NCBI GenBank assembly: GCA_016765515.1 | Contig: JAESPT010000321.1 | Coordinates: forward strand, 1 to 5,567 | Length of the DNA: 5,567 nt | Direction of reading: 5' to 3' | DNA from: Sneathiella sp. | GTDB lineage: Bacteria; Pseudomonadota; Alphaproteobacteria; Sneathiellales; Sneathiellaceae | Shown here: in pieces, positions 1 through 5,567 of the stretch | Layout of the letters: every line of letters begins with the position of its first letter | Position numbering within the stretch: the first letter of the stretch is position 1 | The notes under the pieces: model-generated | The model's input: only the letters and a program-made list of their open reading frames with translations | What the model was told of the DNA's origin: nothing | Database searches by the model: none | Translations under genes and position numbers: made by a program

Positions 1-335
1 AATCTAAAAAAGCGGTTCGGGATAATAATTCTGGTGTCAGTCCTCAGGCCCTAATAACTCGGGGTGGTGCTATCTTTGGTGCTGTGGGCGTACTCATTCT
101 TTTAGTCCAAATATTTGTGAACTCTACCCGTTACCATGCTAGGTTGGCTGACCTGTATTTGGCTCAGGCGAATGCGCTACGGGCATCAAACGGTAATTTG
201 GCAGCAGCTGAACTTCTATTGAAAGAATTGACACCCCTTTCAGTCGATTTTGGTAAAGCCCCCACCAGTATTTATGAAAAAGCAATTGAGGCTGTGCGCG
301 ATGTTGCCAAGGCTGGTGCACAATCGCGAAAGTAA
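1..335 (+). CDS. C-terminal part of an unrecognised single-helix membrane protein (5' truncated by window edge)
   Basis: The reading frame is open from base 3, so the gene begins before the window; the stop is TAA at 333-335. About 110 residues are visible. They start with a polar stretch, followed by a hydrophobic membrane segment (the GGAIFGAVGVLILLVQIFV region, about 63-119) and then a soluble tail. The tail is Ala/Leu-rich and helical, containing YLAQANALRAS and NLAAAELLLKEL, and it ends in a basic AQSRK. A GTG at 84 could be read as a start, but it lies inside the membrane segment, has no ribosome binding site, and the frame continues upstream. I therefore treat the gene as partial. The helical tail loosely recalls TPR-like or coiled repeats, but no family is recognised and no function is assigned. 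No intrinsic terminator is seen after it. Confidence 0.6.
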   Translation, partial: SKKAVRDNNSGVSPQALITRGGAIFGAVGVLILLVQIFVNSTRYHARLADLYLAQANALRASNGNLAAAELLLKELTPLSVDFGKAPTSIYEKAIEAVRDVAKAGAQSRK

Positions 336-474
336 TGATTACGTTTGAGAGCAAACTCAGCAGAGTTGGTCGGCATCAAATCCGTCAGAAAGATTTAACA
401 AATAAGAAAATATCGACTTGTTTTGTACTCCTATTTGCATCGGACAATAATCTGACTTATCCTCCACAGGCTTC

Positions 475-504
475 TTGGAGTGGAAAAGATGATCAAAGTA
501 TAAT
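475..504 (+). promoter_or_regulatory. Candidate sigma70-type promoter upstream of the SDR gene
   Basis: A perfect TATAAT sits at 499-504, with TTGGAG at 475-480 as a weak -35 (three of six consensus bases), spaced 18 bases apart. Transcription would begin near 511 and give a leader of roughly 65 bases before the SDR start. The sequence is AT-rich, so a chance match is possible; the -10 is good and the -35 is poor. Confidence 0.3.
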
Positions 505-524
505 CAATAAAAACAACATCTAAC

Positions 525-561
525 TTTGCTGATTTTAAGTTCGGCAAACGTCCTCTTTTTT
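525..561 (+). promoter_or_regulatory. Leader hairpin with downstream T run ahead of the SDR gene
   Basis: TTTGCTGA (525-532) can pair with TCGGCAAA (541-548), giving eight pairs of which one is a G-U wobble, around an 8-base loop. A run of six T lies at 556-561, seven bases beyond the stem. The spacing is too long and the stem too AT-rich for a standard intrinsic terminator. It could be a weak terminator for the upstream transcript, a leader structure that affects SDR expression, or chance. The SDR start codon is 14 bases after the T run. Confidence 0.22.
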
Positions 562-575
562 ATCCTGAGAATTAC

Positions 576-1358
576 ATGCGCAGATTAATGAACAAGACCT
601 GCATCATCACTGGTGCGGCAAGCGGCATTGGTAAGGCCATTGCACAAGCCTTCATAAATGAAGGGGCTACTGTTGTTGTCACTGACAAAAATCAGCAGCA
701 AGGCCAGCGGGTTGCGGACGAATTGGGCGCATCCTTTTTTCATCTGGATGTGGCCTGTGAAGAGCAGTGGGAAATCCTGCAAAAGGCATTCCCCAAAATT
801 GATGTCCTTGTTAACAATGCCGGTATCACCGGATTTGAGAAGGGACTGGTTGCTCATGATCCTGAGCATGCAAGCCTTAACGATTGGCGGGCCGTCCATG
901 CGGTAAATCTCGACGGCACTTTTCTAGGATGCCGTTACGCTATTCGCGCCATGCGCGAAACGGGTTCTGGTTCCATCATTAACATCTCTTCCCGCTCCGG
1001 TATGGTCGGTATTCCAATGGCGGCTGCCTATGCGTCCTCCAAGGCTGCCATTCGTAATCACACCAAGACAGTTGCTCTATATTGTGCCTCCCAAGGATTG
1101 AATATCCGGTGCAACTCACTTCATCCGGCAGCGATCATGACTCCCATGTGGGAACCTATGCTTGGCAATTCTGAAGATCGGGCGGAAAACGAAGCCGCCT
1201 TGGTCAGGGAAACGCCGCTAAAGCGTTTCGGCAGACCCGAAGAAGTCGCGGCGGTTGCTGTGCTACTGGCATCGGACGAAGCCTCCTATATGACCGGCAC
1301 TGAACTTAATATAGACGGCGGCATACTGGCAGGATCAGCGGCTATTCCCGGTGACTAA
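576..1358 (+). CDS. Classical short-chain dehydrogenase/reductase (SDR), probably NAD(H)-dependent
   Basis: This is a cytoplasmic Rossmann-fold oxidoreductase that would interconvert an alcohol and a ketone; the substrate cannot be told from sequence. Its 260 residues are typical for a classical SDR. Visible motifs are the glycine-rich cofactor loop TGAASGIG (12-19), Asp37 at the end of beta-2 (favouring NAD over NADP), Asp58 in LDV (adenine contact), NNAG (80-83), and the catalytic set Asn111, Ser139, Tyr152 and Lys156 with correct Ser-Tyr and YxxxK spacing. The tail holds the usual RFGRPEEVA and LNIDGG segments. IRCNSLHPAAIMTPM resembles SDRs grouped with 3-beta/17-beta-hydroxysteroid dehydrogenase-like or cyclopentanol dehydrogenase-like enzymes, but this is only a subgroup hint. 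The start is uncertain: ATG 576 has a weak GAGA five bases upstream, while ATG 588 (Met5) would leave a more usual N-terminus. It is not obviously in an operon, with about 240 non-coding bases on each side. Confidence 0.93.
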   Translation: MRRLMNKTCIITGAASGIGKAIAQAFINEGATVVVTDKNQQQGQRVADELGASFFHLDVACEEQWEILQKAFPKIDVLVNNAGITGFEKGLVAHDPEHASLNDWRAVHAVNLDGTFLGCRYAIRAMRETGSGSIINISSRSGMVGIPMAAAYASSKAAIRNHTKTVALYCASQGLNIRCNSLHPAAIMTPMWEPMLGNSEDRAENEAALVRETPLKRFGRPEEVAAVAVLLASDEASYMTGTELNIDGGILAGSAAIPGD

Positions 1359-1422
1359 CTCTGCACACCCCTAAGGGCTGGGTATAGGTGATAACGGCTC
1401 AACAGGAAAACCTGAAAAGACC

Positions 1423-1452
1423 CTCACCTTGGCCGTGACAATCCGTGGTGAG
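1423..1452. other. Imperfect hairpin in the SDR/channel intergenic region
   Basis: CTCACC (1423-1428) pairs with GGTGAG (1447-1452). After a T-T mismatch, the inner TGG/CCG adds three more pairs, one of them a wobble. No T run follows on the plus strand, so it is not a standard intrinsic terminator for the SDR transcript. The rest of 1359-1596 is AT-rich with no open frame of note and contains only this structure, a short CAGG-AAAA-CCTG inverted repeat (1403-1414), and the promoter-like box described separately. Confidence 0.25.
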
Positions 1453-1539
1453 AGTAAATCAGACTTCATTCCATCTCATAATTTTCAATTGGTTGGCGCA
1501 CAAACACTCATAAAGCATTCTTTTTTGCTCAAAAGCCTC

Positions 1540-1571
1540 TTGAAATATACAAACAGTCGACCAATTATAAT
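1540..1571 (+). promoter_or_regulatory. Candidate promoter for the channel-sensor operon
   Basis: A perfect TATAAT lies at 1566-1571 in the AT-rich region before the receptor-channel gene. The best -35-like hexamer is TTGAAA at 1540-1545, but the 20-base spacer is longer than the usual 16-18, so a weak or activator-dependent promoter is more likely than a strong constitutive one. Transcription from here would start near 1578, close to the first possible ATG (1597). This leaves room for the alternative starts at 1666 and 1672 with a longer leader. Confidence 0.3.
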
Positions 1572-1596
1572 TTAACAAATTACCCTTATAGATTGC

Positions 1597-2838
1597 ATGT
1601 TTATATTTCAATACAATAAAAAATTACTCACTCAATCAGAACCAACAATAGAAACAGACATATTCATGGTCATGTTTTCAAAGTCTACAGATCAGCAACA
1701 ATCCCGGCAGAAGGATCCCTCGGTTACCAAGTTACTCTGGATGTTCTCCCTCATAATTTCGCTGACCCTTGTAATGCTGATTTTAGTGATCTGGTACAAA
1801 GTAGACGTGAATTACAATCCCAACCCCAATCAAATGGTATCCGCCTCCTCCGCTGAAGCCGAACTTGAGATAAAGCTCAAAGAGGCTCAATTGGGTCCGG
1901 AGTTTATGACCGAAAGAATATTAACCGGTGTCTATATTCAATCACTGAATTTCACAACGTCCAATGATGTCTTTTTGTCGGGATATATCTGGCAGACATT
2001 TCCCAAAGATAAAAAGATAGAGAGCCCAAATTTTTTCTTTCCCGAACAGGTGAATTCGAACTTTATCCCCGTGTTAAAATACAAAAAGGAACAAGGCAAA
2101 AATACCGTCTATAACTGGTATTTCGAGGCAACCGTTCGCCAAGAATTTGATTACAGCAAATATCCCCTGGACCACAAGACAGTCTGGCTGAAAATTCTGC
2201 CTGAAAATTACGACAATAAAGTCATCTTGCTACCGGATCTGATAAGCTATGCCTCAACCAGCCCCGAGACAACTTTTGGCATCGACAAGACAATTGTCTT
2301 GAGCGGTTGGGATATTAACGAGACCTATTTCAACTACAAAATGAACCACTATGATACCAACTTTGGAATTTCCGACCAAAAGGTTGTTTCAAATCGCCCG
2401 GAACTGTATTTCAGTATTGTTTTAAAACGCAAAGTCCTGAATGCCTTTATCATTCATCTGATCCCCATGTTAACGGTTGCCTCCCTTTTATTTGCGGTTC
2501 AGATAACAACAACTCAAAACACGAAAATCCGGGAGATCAACGGATTTAATATCATTGGTGTGCTGGATAACATCTCAGCGTTATTCTTTTCCGTTGTAAT
2601 CTTCCATGTAAATTTCAGGCTTAACTTTGCTGCACACGGAATTGTCTATATCGAATACTTCTATTTCGTCATGTATTTCATGATGATACTCGTGATGATT
2701 AATGCCTTCATTCACAAGAATACCGGGCGTTGGTACAGCGGTTTTTTCCATAGTGATGACAATTTATGGCCCAAGCTTTTTTATTGGCCTTGCATATTGG
2801 GGGCAATCGCACTGGCCACTTACCTGCAGTTGCTTTGA
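1597..2838 (+). CDS. Pentameric ligand-gated ion channel-like (Pro-loop/Cys-loop receptor fold) membrane protein with an extra N-terminal helix
   Basis: By family knowledge this would be an inner-membrane pentamer whose periplasmic domain binds a ligand and gates a pore; neither ligand nor conduction is known here. In order: a polar N-terminus; an unusual extra membrane helix (about 46-66); a helical linker (about 82-98); and a beta-rich domain (about 105-278). That domain carries the Pro-loop FDYSKYPLD (184-192), matching the FD/LD...YP.D signature with no disulphide cysteines, and SGWDI (236-240), close to a segment I recall in the Gloeobacter channel GLIC. M1 is at about 281-302 with Pro290, M2 at about 317-340, M3 at about 349-371 and M4 at about 391-412, which is the family order. 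The start is uncertain: ATG 1597 has no ribosome site, and the first 23 codons are AT-rich and leader-like. ATG 1666 (Met24) or 1672 (Met26) are good alternatives and keep all membrane helices. It lies 18 bases before the Cache sensor gene and is probably co-transcribed with it. The fold call is fairly sure, the channel function is not. Confidence 0.78.
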   Translation: MFIFQYNKKLLTQSEPTIETDIFMVMFSKSTDQQQSRQKDPSVTKLLWMFSLIISLTLVMLILVIWYKVDVNYNPNPNQMVSASSAEAELEIKLKEAQLGPEFMTERILTGVYIQSLNFTTSNDVFLSGYIWQTFPKDKKIESPNFFFPEQVNSNFIPVLKYKKEQGKNTVYNWYFEATVRQEFDYSKYPLDHKTVWLKILPENYDNKVILLPDLISYASTSPETTFGIDKTIVLSGWDINETYFNYKMNHYDTNFGISDQKVVSNRPELYFSIVLKRKVLNAFIIHLIPMLTVASLLFAVQITTTQNTKIREINGFNIIGVLDNISALFFSVVIFHVNFRLNFAAHGIVYIEYFYFVMYFMMILVMINAFIHKNTGRWYSGFFHSDDNLWPKLFYWPCILGAIALATYLQLL

Positions 2839-2842
2839 TGGT

Positions 2843-2848
2843 AGGAGG
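2843..2848 (+). promoter_or_regulatory. Strong Shine-Dalgarno site for the Cache sensor gene
   Basis: A perfect AGGAGG lies in the 18-base gap after the channel gene's TGA and eight bases before ATG 2857. It fixes the sensor start. It also contrasts with the absence of a clear ribosome site in front of the channel gene, suggesting the second gene of the pair is translated at least as efficiently as the first. Confidence 0.85.
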
Positions 2849-2856
2849 TCGCCAAC

Positions 2857-4917
2857 ATGAAAAAATATTACATCTCCATTCGAACCCGAATTCTTATCCT
2901 GAGCCTGCTTATCATTCTTTCTAATGCTAGTTTTGTTCGCTGGTTTTTTATTGAAGAAATGGAAACAGAACTTACAAACATAACCATTGAACATCTGAAA
3001 TCGATTAGAGCGTCCAAGGCGCGCCAGATTGAAAACTATTTCGCTCTAATTCGACGACAAATTTCAACCTTTTCAGAAGATTATTCAGTTATCGATGCTG
3101 TGAGATCTTTCGCGCAAGCCTATGAAAATATCTCAGTAGATAATGATGGATCAGAATACCGACACCAATCTGCGGAGCTCTCCAATTTTTATTATAAAAA
3201 ATTTATTCCCCACTTGATAAGTGAACAGCAACCCTCCCAGACCTATGAAACCTATTTTCCCAGCGATCCGCGATCTATCAAACTGCAATTTCAATATATT
3301 GTGTCGGACCCGCAGCGTGAAGACACCTTTAGCCGAACGCCAGCCCATATAAAATATGATCAGGTACATAAAAAATATCATCCCATGTTTAGCCGACTTC
3401 GGGATGATTTCAATTTCTATGATATTTTTCTCGTTGATCATAAAACTGGAGATATTGTCTACAGTGTTGCCAAAGAGTTCGATTTCGCAACGAACCTTTC
3501 CTATGGACCTTATAAGAACACAATTCTTGGTAGCCTTTTTAAACAGGCACAACGAGCCACAGATCAGGATTTCATAAAACTGGAAGATTTTGAACCCTAT
3601 CCGCCTTCCTTTAACGAACCCGCGTCCTTTATCGCCAGTCCTATTTATGATGGAGAGAGAAAGGTCGGTATTCTTATTTTTCAGTTACCGATAAATGTGA
3701 TTAACGACATCATGACGGGGAGCGAAAACTGGTATCTGGATGGTCACGGCAGAACAGGCGAAAATATTCTCCTCGGTAGAGATGGTTTCTTTCGCAGCCA
3801 GTCCCGATTCCTCATTGAGCAACCGGACATACTAATTGGTGAACTCGAAAAGACCGATTACGAAAACGATCAGATAAAGAAAATCATAAGCACCAATACA
3901 AGTATATTGACCCTGGAGTTCAAGGCTGACGAATTTCAGTCCGGTAAGCAGAAAGATACATTGGACGGATTAATCGATTACCGCGGTAAACCGACCTATT
4001 CAGCCTACAGTGCTTTGGATATCCAGGACGTGGATTGGTTAATCGTTACAAAAATCGACAAGGAGGAAGTCTTAGAGAATCTGAACACCTCTTTCTTTAC
4101 TAAACTTGCAAATATTTCCGTCTATATGCTGGGCTTATTGCCGGTTGTCTATTGGCTTATCAACATCATACTCAAACCCCTAAATATTATAAATAAATGT
4201 CTTTATCCGGAGTCTTCCAGCATCTGTTATTCCTACCCTTTGGAACACAATATTAAACAGCGGGTTGATCACATAAATGGAATTCTGCAGGATTTCAGAA
4301 AAACCTGTTTATCCTTGGACATCCGCGAGGAAAATACCGCCGCGGACGAAAAGAAGTACCTGCCGGATCTCTTAAAAGAGACACTCTTTCAGATAGAGAA
4401 AGACACAAAATTTTCACAAAGCACAATCGATCAGGCTTGCCATACCGTGCTGGAAATCCAGGATCTATGGCAACAGCTCTACACAAGCTCAAACGCGTTG
4501 CCGGAAAATACTGAAAAACAGCACCTGCAGTTTCAGGAACTATTAAACAACGGCCAGGAAACAGTACATCAGGTACACGCAATACAGAGTAAAATTGATA
4601 ACCTGATTTTACTGATCAAATCCCTCAACTATAACAATCACAAAGCCTTACAGAGCGACAATTTCAACGTCGTTCTGCCTGCCATCGTCAGCGAACTCAA
4701 TCAAATTGAAGTTCTTTGCTTTGACATAAAATCAGAGGTCAATAAATGGAACAAAAGAATACACTCGGATCACGTACAGAGTGAAAGTCTCCTCAGATTA
4801 ATGTCGACTTCTGACCTGAAAGATAAAAATGGAGCTGTCCTTGACCCTTATGTTCTTGAATCCATTCAGCAGAACCTAGCCGATCTAAAGCAATTACTGG
4901 TCAAAACTGATCGGTGA
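2857..4917 (+). CDS. dCache-type membrane sensor with a degenerate, chemoreceptor-like helical cytoplasmic region and no recognised output domain
   Basis: This is an inner-membrane sensor with a large periplasmic ligand-binding region. Membrane helix 1 is at about 10-31. A long first helix (about 40-90) includes ARQIENYFALIRRQISTF. The membrane-distal Cache part (about 170-280) has the conserved YHPMFSRL, FYDIFLVDHKTGDIVYSV, KEFDFATNL and GPY segments. The membrane-proximal part (about 295-405) has GENILLGRDGFFRSQSRF (301-318) and DYRGKPTYSAYSAL (374-387). Helix 2 is at about 416-438. Such sensory regions are known on chemoreceptors, histidine kinases and adenylate/guanylate cyclases. Here the cytoplasmic 248 residues have no kinase, cyclase, GGDEF or EAL motifs. 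ILKPLNIINKCL (438-449) looks like the start of a HAMP domain. The rest is predicted helical, and 569-627 loosely follows a chemoreceptor signalling hairpin without its conserved tip. The reading frame is intact. The gene follows the channel gene by 18 bases, suggesting a joint function. The sensor region is confident; the cytoplasmic reading is tentative. Confidence 0.88.
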   Translation: MKKYYISIRTRILILSLLIILSNASFVRWFFIEEMETELTNITIEHLKSIRASKARQIENYFALIRRQISTFSEDYSVIDAVRSFAQAYENISVDNDGSEYRHQSAELSNFYYKKFIPHLISEQQPSQTYETYFPSDPRSIKLQFQYIVSDPQREDTFSRTPAHIKYDQVHKKYHPMFSRLRDDFNFYDIFLVDHKTGDIVYSVAKEFDFATNLSYGPYKNTILGSLFKQAQRATDQDFIKLEDFEPYPPSFNEPASFIASPIYDGERKVGILIFQLPINVINDIMTGSENWYLDGHGRTGENILLGRDGFFRSQSRFLIEQPDILIGELEKTDYENDQIKKIISTNTSILTLEFKADEFQSGKQKDTLDGLIDYRGKPTYSAYSALDIQDVDWLIVTKIDKEEVLENLNTSFFTKLANISVYMLGLLPVVYWLINIILKPLNIINKCLYPESSSICYSYPLEHNIKQRVDHINGILQDFRKTCLSLDIREENTAADEKKYLPDLLKETLFQIEKDTKFSQSTIDQACHTVLEIQDLWQQLYTSSNALPENTEKQHLQFQELLNNGQETVHQVHAIQSKIDNLILLIKSLNYNNHKALQSDNFNVVLPAIVSELNQIEVLCFDIKSEVNKWNKRIHSDHVQSESLLRLMSTSDLKDKNGAVLDPYVLESIQQNLADLKQLLVKTDR

Positions 4918-4926
4918 TGCGAATTG

Positions 4927-5567
4927 TTATATCAGCCCGTCATAGACAGCCTGACGGAATTCCGCGCGCAAAGGATATGTCTTTGACGGCATGTACTGGG
5001 TCAACAGAAGTGTCGCCATATTCAATTCCGGATGAACAAAGAAAACTGTGCCAGCAGCACCGGTCCACCCATATTCACCAGCAGGAGCCACTGATCCTGT
5101 TTTTAACGGATCCAGAACGACATTAAAGCCCAGACCAAAACCAATGCCTTCCCAGGACGCATCGTTAAAATCTCCCGCGCCCATATCCGCCATATCTCCC
5201 ACCAGATGATTTTCAATCATCAGATTGAAGGTTTCTTTTTTGACAATACGATGACCATTAAGCTCGCCGCGGCCCAAAAGCATCCGAAGGAACTGCAGAT
5301 AATCATCAGCGGTTGAGACGAGACCGCCAGCGCCTGCAACAAATTCAGGCGGAGACAGATAGTGACTGGTGGCCGCCGCATCCAGTACAGGCCCAAGGAT
5401 CCCCTCCTCCACAGAATAATTTGACGTAAAGCGGGCTCTATTTTCTTCTTTTACCTCAAATCCCGTATCCGTCATTGCAAGGGGTGTGAAAATTCTTTCA
5501 TCAAGAAATGCTTCAAGCGAATTCCCGCTCCAGATCTCAGCCAGACGGCCAACCACATCCGTCGCCA
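4927..5567 (-). CDS. Serine hydrolase of the beta-lactamase / family VIII esterase group (PF00144), C-terminal part
   Basis: The frame runs off the right edge, so the start is missing. About 212 residues are visible, ending at TAA (4927-4929 on the plus map). The codons beyond the GTG at 5554-5556 remain open and read ATDVVGRLAEIWSG, matching the segment just after the YSxA motif of this family. The Ser-x-x-Lys nucleophile motif and the catalytic Tyr are therefore outside the window. Visible family segments are FLDERIFTPLAMTDTGF, GAGGLVSTADDYLQFLRMLL (5334 down to about 5275), GFGLGFNVV, and GWTGAAGTVFFVHPEL. The GWTG at 5059-5070 occupies the place of the third active-site motif (KTG in true beta-lactamases, often W-x-G or H-x-G in esterases). 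The lack of KTG argues for an esterase or peptidase-like hydrolase rather than a drug-resistance beta-lactamase; the substrate is unknown. It is convergent with the Cache sensor gene, with nine bases between the stops. Confidence 0.9.
   Translation of the reverse strand, partial: ATDVVGRLAEIWSGNSLEAFLDERIFTPLAMTDTGFEVKEENRARFTSNYSVEEGILGPVLDAAATSHYLSPPEFVAGAGGLVSTADDYLQFLRMLLGRGELNGHRIVKKETFNLMIENHLVGDMADMGAGDFNDASWEGIGFGLGFNVVLDPLKTGSVAPAGEYGWTGAAGTVFFVHPELNMATLLLTQYMPSKTYPLRAEFRQAVYDGLI

Noticed and set aside
354..367. AACTC-AGCA-GAGTT inverted repeat as a terminator of the first gene
   Set aside because: The stem has only five pairs and no T run follows, so it is not credible as an intrinsic terminator.
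335..523. Plus-strand 62-codon open frame overlapping the upstream stop by one base (TAATG)
   Set aside because: The overlap suggests translational coupling, but there is no ribosome site, the product has low-complexity character with no recognisable motif, and the candidate SDR promoter lies inside it. It is more likely non-coding.
1487..1566. AATTGGT (1487-1493) and ACCAATT (1560-1566) as a spaced inverted repeat flanking the promoter-like region
   Set aside because: Seven AT-rich bases separated by over 60 bases are easily expected by chance in this composition, and there is no adjacent regulator gene to suggest an operator.
3151..3577. Open frames on both strands inside the Cache sensor gene
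   Set aside because: They overlap the conserved Cache motifs of the real frame and have no ribosome sites or family features, so they are shadow frames.
2857..4917. Treating the Cache protein as a truncated pseudogene of a chemoreceptor
   Set aside because: The frame is intact for 686 codons with a strong ribosome site and fully conserved Cache motifs. The cytoplasmic part is long and helical rather than abruptly cut, so divergence of function is more likely than decay.
4914..5126. Plus-strand 70-codon frame overlapping the sensor stop by four bases (ATGA-like arrangement)
   Set aside because: It is antisense to the conserved C-terminus of the serine hydrolase (GWTGAAGT region), and its product has no recognisable features.
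4927..5567. Reading the minus-strand gene as an antibiotic-resistance beta-lactamase
   Set aside because: The third active-site motif position is GWTG rather than KTG, and the overall pattern is that of family VIII esterase/PF00144 hydrolases. The nucleophile motif is outside the window.

Overview
The window reads as chromosomal DNA of a Gram-negative, probably aquatic, proteobacterium with moderate to low GC. This rests on the gene families present (a dCache sensor with two membrane helices, a prokaryotic Pro-loop receptor, a classical SDR and a PF00144 serine hydrolase) and on the base composition. No ribosomal or other phylogenetic marker is present, so the taxon is a guess. I see no tRNA, rRNA, CRISPR array, transposase, att site or origin.

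Layout. (1) Bases 1-335 (+) hold the C-terminal end of an unrecognised single-helix membrane protein that begins before the window. (2) Bases 336-575 have no convincing gene. They hold a possible sigma70-like promoter and a leader hairpin followed by a T run, just ahead of the next gene. (3) Bases 576-1358 (+) encode a complete 260-residue NAD-type short-chain dehydrogenase/reductase. (4) Bases 1359-1596 are AT-rich and non-coding. They contain a small imperfect hairpin and a TATAAT box before the next gene. (5) Bases 1597-2838 (+) encode a protein with the features of a prokaryotic pentameric ligand-gated ion channel (Cys-loop/Pro-loop receptor). It has a beta-rich domain with the FD...YP.D Pro-loop and a GWDI motif, then four membrane helices, but also an extra N-terminal membrane helix. 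(6) After 18 bases containing a perfect AGGAGG, bases 2857-4917 (+) encode a 686-residue dCache-type periplasmic sensor. Its cytoplasmic part is helical and looks like an eroded HAMP plus an eroded chemoreceptor signalling hairpin, with no kinase, cyclase or GGDEF output domain. (7) Bases 4927-5567 (-) hold the C-terminal part of a beta-lactamase-family serine hydrolase. It converges on the sensor gene with only 9 bases between stop codons and runs off the right edge.

The point of interest is the two-gene unit at 1597-4917. A receptor-channel-like protein and a Cache sensor without a recognisable enzymatic output are tightly spaced and probably co-transcribed. My inference is that they form one membrane signalling module, in which the sensor may modulate or assemble with the channel-like protein rather than feed a classical chemotaxis kinase. 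The flanking SDR and serine hydrolase look like ordinary metabolic or hydrolytic enzymes with no evident link to it.
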